From the NCBI GenBank assembly GCA_902635045.1, contig CACPMT010000002.1, positions 175,993-239,992 on the forward strand: a DNA stretch of 64,000 bases, written 5' to 3'. Below, in pieces: positions 7,627 to 15,249 of this stretch (the stretch's first letter is position 1; the number at the start of each line of letters is the position of its first letter). Under the pieces are notes generated by a model, which was not told the origin of the DNA, ran no database searches, and was given only the letters and a program-made list of their open reading frames with translations. This DNA is from an uncultured SAR86 cluster bacterium (GTDB taxonomy: Bacteria > Pseudomonadota > Gammaproteobacteria > Magnimaribacterales > AG-339-G14). Both the position numbers and the translations under genes were made by a program.

Positions 7627-9393
7627 TTAATCCTTGGGTTGTATGGTGCTTTTAATTGCTAATTCACTAAGCTCATCATTAGAAATATTACTTGGGGCAT
7701 CAGTCATGAGACAATACGCTGATTGCGTTTTTGGAAAGGCGATAACATCTCTAATTGAGTCTTTATTACAGATCAACATCACCAATCTATCAAGCCCAAA
7801 TGCGATACCGCCATGCGGTGGGCAACCGTAATCTAAAGCCTCAAGAAAAAAACCAAATTTTTCTTCTGCTTCTTCATCTGAGATCCCTAAAATGGATAAA
7901 ACTTTTCTTTGCTCTTTTGAATTATGTATACGCATTGACCCGCCACCTATTTCATACCCATTTAGAACAAGATCATAAGCATCTGCTCTTGCCATAGCTG
8001 GATTTTTTTCCAACATTTCTAAATTATCAGTAGTCCTTGTAAAGGGATGATGACTTGGAGAAAGTGATCCATCTTCAGCTTCATCAAAAACTGGAAAATC
8101 TTTGATCCAAAGAGGCGCCCACTTTTCTTTATCGATCAATTTAAGATCTTCGCCCAACTTTTCTCTTAATGCACCCATAGATTCATTGACAATTTTTTTA
8201 TGCCCGGCACCAAAAAACACCGTGTCTCCTGATGAAATATCAAGCTTTTTAGAAAGACTCTCTATTTCATTTTCAGATAAAAATTTAAGAATTGGAGATT
8301 GCAATCCTTCTTTCAAGTCATTTGCATCATTCACCTTTATGTAAGCTAAACCTTTAGCTCCGTAATTACCTACAAATTTTGTATAATCATCGATCTGACT
8401 TCTAGATAAAGAGTTAGAAACTTTCAAGGATACCAAACGGGATTTTGCATCTTTAGCAGGATCGCCAAAGACCTTAAACTCGGAATCAGTAAATATATCT
8501 TTTACATCAATCAATTTAAGAGGATTTCTTAGATCAGGTTTATCTGATCCAAACTTTTTTATAGCCTCAGCATAAGTCATAACAGGAAAATCTTTTAACT
8601 CTACTTTTAAAACCTTTTTAAATACTTCTTTTATTAAATTTTCTCCAAGATTCATTACTTCTTCGGCTGAGGTAAAAGATGATTCGATATCTATTTGGGT
8701 AAATTCAGGTTGCCTGTCTTTTCTCGTATCTTCGTCTCTAAAACATCTTACAATTTGAAAGTATTTACCAAATCCACTGATCATCAATAATTGTTTAAAA
8801 AGTTGAGGTGACTGAGGTAATGCATAAAAACTACCTTGATTGACTCTGCTTGGAATTACAAAGTCCCTAGCGCCTTCTGGAGTAGCCTTAGTCATCATGG
8901 GTGTTTCAATGTCTAGAAAATCGTTAGATGTTAAAAACTGCCTTATTTCATTTGAAACGTTAGATCTTATTCTTATGGTTTCCTGCATTTCTGATCTTCT
9001 TAGATCAAGATATCTGTATTTAAGTCTAGTTTCTTCTCCAACTTTCACATATTCATCTAATTGAAATGGCATAGGTTTGCTTTTGGATAAAATAGATAAA
9101 TTAGATGAATCTAATTCAATTTCTCCTGTTGTCATTTTTTTGTTAATAGTGCCTTTTGGTCTTTCCCTTATCTCACCAGATACGGAAATAACAAATTCAT
9201 CTCTAATAGATTCAGCTACTTCAAATATTTCTTTATTTTGTGGCTCAACTACAACTTGAAGAATTTCGTTACCTTCACGTAAATCAATGAAAATAACGCC
9301 CCCATGATCTCTTATATTTTCAACCCATCCAGCAACAGATATTTCTTTTCCTAAATTTTTTTTACTTAAAGATGAAATTTTTGAGAGACTCAT
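7627..9393 (-). CDS. aspS: aspartyl-tRNA synthetase
   Basis: 588 residues, standard bacterial class II AspRS. An N-terminal OB-fold anticodon-binding domain (about 1-110) is followed by the catalytic core with motif 2 FRDEDTRKDRQPEFTQID. A GAD insertion lies in the middle and a C-terminal motif 3 reads GIAFGLDRLVML. A complete GatCAB is encoded at 57.9-61 kb, so this enzyme may be non-discriminating and also charge tRNA-Asn, as in Pseudomonas. The sequence alone does not settle this. It overlaps fmdB by 4 bases. Confidence 0.98.
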   Translation of the reverse strand: MSLSKISSLSKKNLGKEISVAGWVENIRDHGGVIFIDLREGNEILQVVVEPQNKEIFEVAESIRDEFVISVSGEIRERPKGTINKKMTTGEIELDSSNLSILSKSKPMPFQLDEYVKVGEETRLKYRYLDLRRSEMQETIRIRSNVSNEIRQFLTSNDFLDIETPMMTKATPEGARDFVIPSRVNQGSFYALPQSPQLFKQLLMISGFGKYFQIVRCFRDEDTRKDRQPEFTQIDIESSFTSAEEVMNLGENLIKEVFKKVLKVELKDFPVMTYAEAIKKFGSDKPDLRNPLKLIDVKDIFTDSEFKVFGDPAKDAKSRLVSLKVSNSLSRSQIDDYTKFVGNYGAKGLAYIKVNDANDLKEGLQSPILKFLSENEIESLSKKLDISSGDTVFFGAGHKKIVNESMGALREKLGEDLKLIDKEKWAPLWIKDFPVFDEAEDGSLSPSHHPFTRTTDNLEMLEKNPAMARADAYDLVLNGYEIGGGSMRIHNSKEQRKVLSILGISDEEAEEKFGFFLEALDYGCPPHGGIAFGLDRLVMLICNKDSIRDVIAFPKTQSAYCLMTDAPSNISNDELSELAIKSTIQPKD

Positions 9394-9659
9394 TTTTCTT
9401 TTTTTTCTGTTTTCTTGGAAGTATTGGTCGTTTTTTTTTCTTTCTTGTCTGATTGTACTAAATTTTTCTTCTTACCTGTTTTAAAGTCTGTTTCATACCA
9501 CCCTTTTCCACCTAAACGAAAAGATGGAGCTGATATTACTTTTTTTGCAAAAGCTTTTGGAGAGCAATCACATTTTACTTTTTTATTAGATTCTGAAAGG
9601 CTTACGATTTTCTCGAACCGTTTCCCACACACATCACATTGAAATTCATATATTGGCAT
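9390..9659 (-). CDS. FmdB-family zinc ribbon protein
   Basis: 89 residues. The N-terminal MPIYEFQCDVCGKRFEKIV with CxxC and the later CDC pair form the short FmdB zinc ribbon, normally found in 60-110 residue proteins of unknown function. A conserved PSFRLGGKGWYETDFK segment follows and the last 25 residues are mostly Lys/Thr/Glu. It heads the run towards aspS, overlapping it by 4 bases, a frequent association in proteobacteria. It is divergent from proS across a 64-base spacer. Confidence 0.9.
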   Translation of the reverse strand: MPIYEFQCDVCGKRFEKIVSLSESNKKVKCDCSPKAFAKKVISAPSFRLGGKGWYETDFKTGKKKNLVQSDKKEKKTTNTSKKTEKKEK

Positions 9660-9723
9660 TAACTAACCTTTGTAAGACAAAAAAAAGTATAATTTCATTT
9701 TTAAATAGGAAACTCATTTTAAT

Positions 9724-10983
9724 ATGAAAGCCTCTTCATATCACTACAAAACCCTTAAGGACGCTCCTAGCGATACAGAATTGATCAGTCATAAATTGAT
9801 GATTAGAGCTGGAATGATTAAACCTATAGCTTCAGGTATTTATACTTGGTTGCCCCTTGGGCTTAAGATTTTAAGAAAAATTGAAAATATTATTAGAGAA
9901 GAAATGAACAAAGGAGGATGCTTAGAAATTTGCATGCCAATGGTTCAACCTAAGAGTTTATGGGACGAGACAGGACGATCAGATGAATATGGACCAGAGT
10001 TATTAGGTTTTAAAGATAGAGGGAATAGAGATTTCTATTTGGGACCAACTCATGAAGAAGTTGTAACTGATTTAGCAAGAAAAGAAATTAATAGTCCTAA
10101 AGATTTGCCTTTAACACTTTATCAAATACAACCAAAATTTAGAGATGAAATAAGGCCTAGATTTGGAGTAATGAGAGCAAGAGAATTTCTTATGAAAGAT
10201 GCATATTCTTTTGATCTAGACGAACAATCAATGCGAGACACCTATTCTAAGATTAAAGAAATTTATATAAAAATTTTTGAGAAGATGAATCTTGATTATA
10301 GAGTTGTTAATGCAGACTCAGGTTCTATAGGAGGAAGTTCATCAGAAGAGTTTCATGTTTTGGCTGACTCTGGAGAGGATCTATTAGCATTTAGTGACAA
10401 AAGTGACTTTGCCTGTAATGTTGAACTGATTGATCAAGATGACGTTGAAAAAATACCTGGAATGGATAGTCCTGACGGAAAAGGAAAATTAGACGTAAAA
10501 AGAGGTATTGAAGTTGGACATATATTTCAGCTAGGTAATAAATATAGCAAGTCTATGGGTCTCAAAGTACAAGATAATAATGAAATAAAGTATTTAGAAA
10601 TGGGCTGTTATGGAATTGGTGTATCAAGAATTATTGCTGCTTCAATTGAGCAAAATCACGATGATAAAGGAATCATTTTTAATAAAGCTCTTTCACCTTT
10701 TGACTTGGTTATCGTATTAATCAATCAAAAAAATGAGGAAAATATTAATCTTAAAGCAAATAAATTTTATGAAAATTTATGTGATTTAGGAAATGATGTT
10801 CTGCTTGATGATAGAGACTGTTCTCCAGGAATAAAATTCTCAGATGCGGAGTTGATTGGTGTGCCCTATCAAGTAATTGTAAGCAAAAATTGTATAGAGG
10901 CTAACAGTTACGAAGTTGTTTCTAGAAAAGATTTATCAAAAAAACTACTTACTGAAGAAGAGTTATTCGCTTTCTTCAGTTAA
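9724..10983 (+). CDS. proS: prolyl-tRNA synthetase, short form lacking the INS editing domain
   Basis: 419 residues, against about 570 in E. coli. The N-terminal catalytic core is intact: [17 protein letters not shown], motif 2 [23 protein letters not shown], and [11 protein letters not shown] leading to [13 protein letters not shown] of motif 3. A C-terminal anticodon-binding domain contains [20 protein letters not shown]. After residue 234 (SDFACNVE) only about 15 residues precede SPDGKGKL at 249, where E. coli ProRS carries the INS domain of about 180 residues that clears Ala-tRNA-Pro. The core is contiguous and shows no decay, so this is a natural short form like those of alphaproteobacteria. 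The last 21 bases overlap recA tail to tail. A TATAAT at 9688-9693 may belong to its promoter. Confidence 0.96.
   Translation: MKASSYHYKTLKDAPSDTELISHKLMIRAGMIKPIASGIYTWLPLGLKILRKIENIIREEMNKGGCLEICMPMVQPKSLWDETGRSDEYGPELLGFKDRGNRDFYLGPTHEEVVTDLARKEINSPKDLPLTLYQIQPKFRDEIRPRFGVMRAREFLMKDAYSFDLDEQSMRDTYSKIKEIYIKIFEKMNLDYRVVNADSGSIGGSSSEEFHVLADSGEDLLAFSDKSDFACNVELIDQDDVEKIPGMDSPDGKGKLDVKRGIEVGHIFQLGNKYSKSMGLKVQDNNEIKYLEMGCYGIGVSRIIAASIEQNHDDKGIIFNKALSPFDLVIVLINQKNEENINLKANKFYENLCDLGNDVLLDDRDCSPGIKFSDAELIGVPYQVIVSKNCIEANSYEVVSRKDLSKKLLTEEELFAFFS
10951..10980. terminator. bidirectional hairpin inside the overlapping proS and recA ends
   Basis: A perfect 9-bp inverted repeat (ACTGAAGAA at 10951-10959, TTCTTCAGT at 10972-10980) lies inside the last codons of both convergent genes. 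On the minus strand it is followed after a few bases by a run of seven T; on the plus strand by TAAATTTTCT. It would serve as a shared terminator. The same bases encode the Glu/Phe-rich tail of ProRS and the Glu-rich tail of RecA. Confidence 0.5.
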
Positions 10984-12054
10984 ATTTTCTGCATCTGGTA
11001 GTTCTTCTTTTGGCAATTCTTTTTCTTTAATTGCAGCATATATTTTATCTTCTATTTCCTGCATAATTTTTTGGTTTTGTTTTAGAAATTCTCCGGCATT
11101 GGTTTTACCTTGTCCTATCTTCTCACCTTCATATGAATACCAAGCTCCAGCTTTTTCAACTATTTTGTGCTCAGCACCAATATCTAATAACTCTCCAGCT
11201 TTATTGATTCCTTTGCCGTAAAGAATTTGAAATTCGGCCTGTCTAAATGGTGGCGCAACTTTGTTTTTAACTACTTTGACTCTCGTTTCATTTCCAGAAA
11301 CCTCATCACCATCTTTCACTGTGCCAATTCTTCTTATATCTAATCTTACTGAAGAATAAAATTTTAGAGCATTTCCGCCAGATGTCGTTTCTGGGTTACC
11401 AAACATTACTCCGATTTTCATTCTTATTTGATTAATGAAAATTACAGTGGTATTAGATTTCTTTATATTTCCAGTTATTTTTCTTAAGGCTTGAGACATT
11501 AATCTTGCCTGTAGCCCAACATGATGGTCACCCATTTCTCCTTCTATTTCAGCTCGTGGAGTTAAGGCCGCTACTGAATCTATTACTAAAACATCTACTC
11601 CGCCAGATTTAACCATTATGTCTGCTACTTCCAGTGCCTGTTCTCCGTTATCCGGCTGAGAAAGCAATAGATCATCTACTTTGACTCCAAGTTTTTCGGC
11701 ATAAATTGGATCCAAAGCATGTTCTGCATCTATAAAAGCTGCTGTTCCTCCTTGTTTTTGGCACTCAGCTATAACTTGAAGAGTTAAGGTAGTTTTTCCA
11801 GATGACTCGGGACCAAATATCTCTACTACCCTTCCTCTTGGTAAACCCATTACGCCAAGCGCCAAATCTAAACCTAGCGATCCTGTCGATATACTAGGAA
11901 CATCTTCTACCTTCTTATCGCCCATCCTCATGATGGTTCCAGTACCAAATTGACTCTCAATTTGGGTTATAGCAGATGTTAAATTCTTATTCTTATCGGT
12001 TGATAAGTCCTCGTTTTTAGTGTTTTTAGTGTTTTTAGTGTTTTTTGAAGCCAT
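10963..12054 (-). CDS. recA: RecA recombinase
   Basis: 363 residues. Walker A is GPESSGKTT (81-89), and [20 protein letters not shown] and the L2 loop around [23 protein letters not shown] are intact. RecA forms the filament for strand exchange and triggers LexA self-cleavage. The N-terminus has an unusual [11 protein letters not shown] stretch made by a 9-bp tandem repeat before the conserved core at about residue 25. A consensus SOS box lies 10 bases upstream. No Shine-Dalgarno sequence is visible before the ATG. The gene follows pncC on the same strand, and its 3' end overlaps proS with no recX after it. Confidence 0.99.
   Translation of the reverse strand: MASKNTKNTKNTKNEDLSTDKNKNLTSAITQIESQFGTGTIMRMGDKKVEDVPSISTGSLGLDLALGVMGLPRGRVVEIFGPESSGKTTLTLQVIAECQKQGGTAAFIDAEHALDPIYAEKLGVKVDDLLLSQPDNGEQALEVADIMVKSGGVDVLVIDSVAALTPRAEIEGEMGDHHVGLQARLMSQALRKITGNIKKSNTTVIFINQIRMKIGVMFGNPETTSGGNALKFYSSVRLDIRRIGTVKDGDEVSGNETRVKVVKNKVAPPFRQAEFQILYGKGINKAGELLDIGAEHKIVEKAGAWYSYEGEKIGQGKTNAGEFLKQNQKIMQEIEDKIYAAIKEKELPKEELPDAENLTEESE
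12013..12045 (-). repeat. 9-bp tandem repeat in the 5' end of recA
   Basis: The 9-mer gtttttagt (plus-strand reading) occurs three times in perfect tandem at 12013-12039, with a partial fourth copy to 12045. Being a multiple of three it adds Lys-Asn-Thr units to the RecA N-terminus without a frameshift. Such repeats are prone to slip, so copy number may vary between strains. Confidence 0.85.
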
Positions 12055-12063
12055 AATATTAAT

Positions 12064-12083
12064 TACTGTATGTTTATACAGTA
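12064..12083 (-). promoter_or_regulatory. LexA (SOS) box of recA
   Basis: TACTGTATGTTTATACAGTA is a perfect match to the gammaproteobacterial SOS operator (CTGT-N8-ACAG with TA flanks) and close to the E. coli recA box. It lies 10 bases upstream of the recA start in the 45-base pncC-recA spacer. A TTGTTT just upstream could be a -35 that LexA would cover. This implies a LexA-controlled SOS response, though lexA itself is not in the window. Confidence 0.88.
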
Positions 12084-12099
12084 TTAAACAATATCTAAT

Positions 12100-12603
12100 T
12101 TAATTTTGCAATGTTTTTAGAAATTTATTTATTTCAGTAAAGGCATAAAGAACGCTTTGATTTCTCACATCGTCTCTTTCTCCTTTAAAATGCATCGTAC
12201 TAGTAATAATTTTTTCCAAATTTCCTAAAGCAAAACAAACTGTCCCAACAGGTCTCTCTTTAGAGCCTCCCCCAGGGCCCGCTATGCCACTAATAGCTAT
12301 TCCGTAATCTGCTTGACCAAGTTGGATGCAACCAATAACCATTTCTTTGACAACTGATTCCGAAACAGCACCTTCTTTTAACAGAGTTTCTTTATTTACA
12401 CCTAATATTTTTACCTTTGCGCTATTTGAATAAGTTATCAGGCCTGTGCCAAACCATTTCGAACTTCCAGGAATTCCAGTAATTTCTTTTCCTAACCAAC
12501 CTCCAGTGCATGATTCAGCCGTGCTAATGGTTTGGCTTCTATCAGACAAAAAATTACCTAGATATTCCAATAAAGAATATAAATCGGTCGTTGTTTCAGT
12601 CAT
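12100..12603 (-). CDS. pncC: PncC/CinA C-terminal domain nicotinamide-nucleotide amidase
   Basis: 167 residues from the ATG at 12603, which I prefer to a TTG at 12621 because the family begins just before [16 protein letters not shown]. Conserved blocks [24 protein letters not shown] and [15 protein letters not shown] are present. PncC deamidates nicotinamide mononucleotide to NaMN in NAD recycling. It is the stand-alone C-terminal form without the CinA N-terminal pyrophosphatase domain, as in Pseudomonas next to recA. It diverges from fdxA with only 20 bases between the two ATGs. Confidence 0.94.
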   Translation of the reverse strand: MTETTTDLYSLLEYLGNFLSDRSQTISTAESCTGGWLGKEITGIPGSSKWFGTGLITYSNSAKVKILGVNKETLLKEGAVSESVVKEMVIGCIQLGQADYGIAISGIAGPGGGSKERPVGTVCFALGNLEKIITSTMHFKGERDDVRNQSVLYAFTEINKFLKTLQN

Positions 12604-12609
12604 ATATAA

Positions 12610-12617
12610 ATTATAAT
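12610..12617. promoter_or_regulatory. palindromic ATTATAAT serving as -10 in both directions
   Basis: The 20 bases between the divergent pncC and fdxA ATGs contain the palindrome ATTATAAT. It reads TATAAT on each strand, and in each case exactly 6 bases separate it from the start codon (fdxA 12624, pncC 12603). Transcription would therefore start at or next to each ATG, giving leaderless messages. No Shine-Dalgarno sequence is seen for either gene. A TTGTTT at 12591-12596 could be a -35 for fdxA with a short 15-base spacer. Confidence 0.5.
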
Positions 12618-12623
12618 TCAACT

Positions 12624-12950
12624 ATGACCTTTATTGTTGGCTCTGCTTGTATCAATTGTAAGCACACGGATTGCGTGGAAGTATGTCCTGTAGATTGTTT
12701 TTATGAGGGAGAAAATACCCTAGTAATAGATCCTGAAGAATGTATAGATTGTGGCTTATGCGAACCAGAATGCCCAGTTAATGCTATTTATGCTGAAGAT
12801 GAGGTTCCTGCCGATGAGATAGATTTCATTGAAATTAACGAAAAATACTCAAAGATTTGGCCAAACATTACAGAGGCTAAAGCACCTATGCCTGATCATG
12901 AAAAATGGAAAGACGTTCCTAATAAAATAGACGCTTTAATTTTAGATTAG
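12624..12950 (+). CDS. fdxA: FdxA-type 7Fe-8S ferredoxin
   Basis: 108 residues from the ATG at 12624. The longer frame to 12591 is rejected because the conserved protein begins at [16 protein letters not shown]. Cys residues 9, 12, 17, 21, 25, 40, 43, 46 and 50 reproduce the pattern of Azotobacter vinelandii ferredoxin I, with one 3Fe-4S and one 4Fe-4S cluster. The acidic helical C-terminal tail ([14 protein letters not shown]) is also kept. Its natural partner is unknown. In Pseudomonas fdxA lies between rpoS and mutS; both are absent here. Confidence 0.97.
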   Translation: MTFIVGSACINCKHTDCVEVCPVDCFYEGENTLVIDPEECIDCGLCEPECPVNAIYAEDEVPADEIDFIEINEKYSKIWPNITEAKAPMPDHEKWKDVPNKIDALILD

Positions 12951-12969
12951 TTAGTTCAAAGAGAGAATC

Positions 12970-13401
12970 ATGGGAATATCATTAGACTGGTTGAATCAAC
13001 ATAAACCAGGTAACACAGCAAAATTTTTTAATCTTGAATTTTTAGAACAAGTTGAAGATGTATATAAAATAAAAGTAACGTTTCCACCTGAATCCACAAA
13101 CCCAATGAACATGGTTCAAGGCGGCATGATTGCTGCTGCAATGGACGATGCTACAGCAATGGTCATTATTTCCGCATACGAATTTAAGAAGGGCCCACTT
13201 TCAACAGATCTACATGTTTTATTTCATAGACCGGTTGCTTTAGGCGAGGCAGTGATTGAAGTTAGAATTATAAAACTCGGTCAGAAACTTGCTACTGTTG
13301 AAGGTAAATTATTTAATGCCGATAATAAGTTGGCAGCTACTTTACTCCATACTATTCAACCCTCTGATATGACTGATGTAGAAAAATCAAAAATTAAATA
13401 A
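12970..13401 (+). CDS. PaaI-family hotdog thioesterase
   Basis: 143 residues, single hotdog domain. NPMNMVQGGMIAAAMDDATAMVII is the PaaI/ACOT13-type N-x-H/Q-G-G-x5-D active-site helix, although the usual HGG is QGG here. A typical STDLHVLFHRPV strand and IIKLGQKLATVEG follow. It probably cleaves an acyl-CoA thioester; the substrate cannot be read from sequence. It stands 19 bases after fdxA and probably shares its transcript. It is convergent with pcm across 6 bases, in the place where rpoS and nlpD stand in relatives. Confidence 0.8.
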   Translation: MGISLDWLNQHKPGNTAKFFNLEFLEQVEDVYKIKVTFPPESTNPMNMVQGGMIAAAMDDATAMVIISAYEFKKGPLSTDLHVLFHRPVALGEAVIEVRIIKLGQKLATVEGKLFNADNKLAATLLHTIQPSDMTDVEKSKIK

Positions 13402-13407
13402 TGTGAT

Positions 13408-14100
13408 CTATTTATCCTTTATTTTTCCACTCAACATCGGCACAAATAAAACGGAATCAAGAATAGTTTCTTTGAAATCATCCTTAGTTGTCTTTTCCAA
13501 AAAAATTAAACTTTGTTTGTTTTGATCTCCACAGGGGCAGATTAATTTGCCGCCAATATTTAATTGTGTTTTCAGAGTTGCAGGTATTTCCGAAATTGCT
13601 GCAGTACAAATAATGGCATCAAACTTTTTGGGTGCAGGCCAGCCTAAGGTGCCATCTGACCATTTAATTTGAAAATTTTTTATTCCTGCGTTCTTTAGAT
13701 TTTCTTCAGCTCTTTCTGCTAATGGTTTTATTCTCTCTATTGAAAATACTTTTCGGCAAAATCTAGAAATGACTGCTGCTTGATAACCGCATCCAGTTCC
13801 TATTTCAAGGACTGCACCTAATGGTTTTTTTTCCAATACATTCCCTTTAATTAATACCTCTGTCATTTTTGCCACTACATAAGGTTGAGAGATCGTTTGT
13901 CGATAACCTATAGGCAATGACATATCTTCATAAGCTCGGCTTGAAAAAGCGCCGTCTACAAATAAATGTCTAGGCGTCTTGAGAATTGCTTCTAAAACTC
14001 TTACATCAGAAATACCCTTAGTAGCTAAGGCTTCTGCAAGTGCAGTTCTTGCTCGTTCGTAGGTAAGTTCTGTTTTGTAGTTAGTTTTAAAATTTTCCAA
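13408..14100 (-). CDS. pcm: protein-L-isoaspartate O-methyltransferase
   Basis: 230 residues. The PCMT signature is complete: PRHLFVDGAFSSRAYEDMSLPIG, the Ser/Gln substrate segment QTISQPYVVAKM, SAM motif I VLEIGTGCGYQAAVIS, then SIERIKPLAERAEENL and WSDGTLGWP. It starts repair of isomerised aspartyl residues in ageing proteins. It overlaps surE by 14 bases, the conserved surE-pcm pair. In E. coli and Pseudomonas nlpD and rpoS follow; here the gene ends against a convergent thioesterase. Confidence 0.97.
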   Translation of the reverse strand: MENFKTNYKTELTYERARTALAEALATKGISDVRVLEAILKTPRHLFVDGAFSSRAYEDMSLPIGYRQTISQPYVVAKMTEVLIKGNVLEKKPLGAVLEIGTGCGYQAAVISRFCRKVFSIERIKPLAERAEENLKNAGIKNFQIKWSDGTLGWPAPKKFDAIICTAAISEIPATLKTQLNIGGKLICPCGDQNKQSLIFLEKTTKDDFKETILDSVLFVPMLSGKIKDK

Positions 14101-14767
14101 GCCAAGTATCCACAGCTTTTAGATTTGCTTTATCAAAAGTTGAAATCTTTATTGGTGAAATTGAAATATTTCCAGATTCTAAAGAACTAACATCATCTTC
14201 TATTTCATCATCGCTTGTAGCTTTTTCATCTATAAAAGTTTTAGTAACTTTCATTTGCGGTTGTTTAAATAAATTGTGATCAGGCACATTCACATTTAAA
14301 ATAGATTTCTCTGATAAGTTCAAATTAGTAATATTTTCTAAAATTTTTAATACTGTTTTCGCAGCAAACGAATAATCTGAAATTTCAAAGGAAGAAACTG
14401 AAATTGCAATCGATGGATATTTCAAATCTCGGCCTTGAATTGCAGCACCAACGGTACCGGAGTAAAGCATCAAATGGCCTATATTTGGCCCTGGATTTAT
14501 CCCGGAAACAACCAAATCTGGAATAAAAGGGCAAAATTCCTCTAAAGCAAGACGTACACAGTCCACTGGAGTTCCATCAATTTTATAGATATTTTTTCCT
14601 ATTTTTTGTTCAGTAATGGGAGTTAAAAAGGTTAATGCGCTGCTAAAGCCGCTTTTATTAGTATCCGGAGCCATCATAAAAACTTCATGTTGTTTGGATA
14701 ACTCCTGAAACAAAGTTTTAATTCCCGGATGATCATAACCGTCATCATTGGTTAATAAAATCTTCAT
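14087..14767 (-). CDS. surE: SurE 5'-nucleotidase
   Basis: 226 residues. It begins with MKILLTNDDGYDHPGI, with the metal-binding Asp pair in NDDG, followed by APDTNKSGFSSALT and VVSGINPGPNIG, all SurE hallmarks. The family dephosphorylates nucleoside 5'- and 3'-monophosphates and short polyphosphate. It is slightly shorter than E. coli SurE (253) at the C-terminus. It overlaps pcm by 14 bases and ispF by 4. truD, usually between ispF and surE, is missing. Confidence 0.96.
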   Translation of the reverse strand: MKILLTNDDGYDHPGIKTLFQELSKQHEVFMMAPDTNKSGFSSALTFLTPITEQKIGKNIYKIDGTPVDCVRLALEEFCPFIPDLVVSGINPGPNIGHLMLYSGTVGAAIQGRDLKYPSIAISVSSFEISDYSFAAKTVLKILENITNLNLSEKSILNVNVPDHNLFKQPQMKVTKTFIDEKATSDDEIEDDVSSLESGNISISPIKISTFDKANLKAVDTWLGKF

Positions 14768-15249
14768 TTAATTTTTTCCAGTAACACGGTTGCATAAGCT
14801 GAAACACCCTCATTTCTTCCTTCTGGGCCCATGCCATCGGTAGTAGTAGCTTTACAAGATATATTACCCGCATCAATATTAATAACATCAGCTAATTTAT
14901 TTTCCATATTACCTTTATGTGGTTCTAATCTTGGAACGTTACCGACAAAAGTAGAATCAATATTGATAACTACCATATTTAAATCGGCGATCTTGGTCAT
15001 GATATTTTCTAAAATTATCAGGCTAGAAAGATTTTTTGTAGAATCGTCATCAGGCACAAAAGAACCTAAATCTCCCAAGTGTGCAGCGCCCAATAAAGCA
15101 TCGCAAATTGCGTGCGTTACTACGTCACCATCTGAATGAGCAATGATTTGATAGCCACATGAAATTTCAACTCCACCCAGCGTCATTGAGTCTCCCTTTT
15201 CTATTTGGTGAGAATCGAACCCAAAACCGATTCGAAGATTATTACTCAC
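14764..15249 (-). CDS. ispF: IspF, 2-C-methyl-D-erythritol 2,4-cyclodiphosphate synthase
   Basis: 161 residues. RIGFGFDSHQIEKGD carries zinc ligands D12 and H14, and VEISCGYQIIAHSDGDVVTHAICDALLGAA carries the third ligand His and the substrate loop. The C-terminal KATTTDGMGPEGRNEGV matches the CDP-binding region. It catalyses the fifth step of the non-mevalonate isoprenoid pathway. It overlaps ispD by 4 bases and surE by 4. Confidence 0.98.
   Translation of the reverse strand: MSNNLRIGFGFDSHQIEKGDSMTLGGVEISCGYQIIAHSDGDVVTHAICDALLGAAHLGDLGSFVPDDDSTKNLSSLIILENIMTKIADLNMVVINIDSTFVGNVPRLEPHKGNMENKLADVINIDAGNISCKATTTDGMGPEGRNEGVSAYATVLLEKIK

Noticed and set aside
10916-11221. Plus-strand frame of 101 codons across the recA 3' end
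   Set aside because: Shadow of recA on the opposite strand; Ser/Phe-rich translation with no family match.
12591-12623. N-terminal extension of FdxA
   Set aside because: The 11 extra residues are not found in FdxA-type ferredoxins and would run through the promoter and into pncC.
14087-14767. C-terminal frameshift in SurE (shorter than E. coli)
   Set aside because: All catalytic motifs are present and the end overlaps pcm in the usual way; many SurE proteins are of this length.
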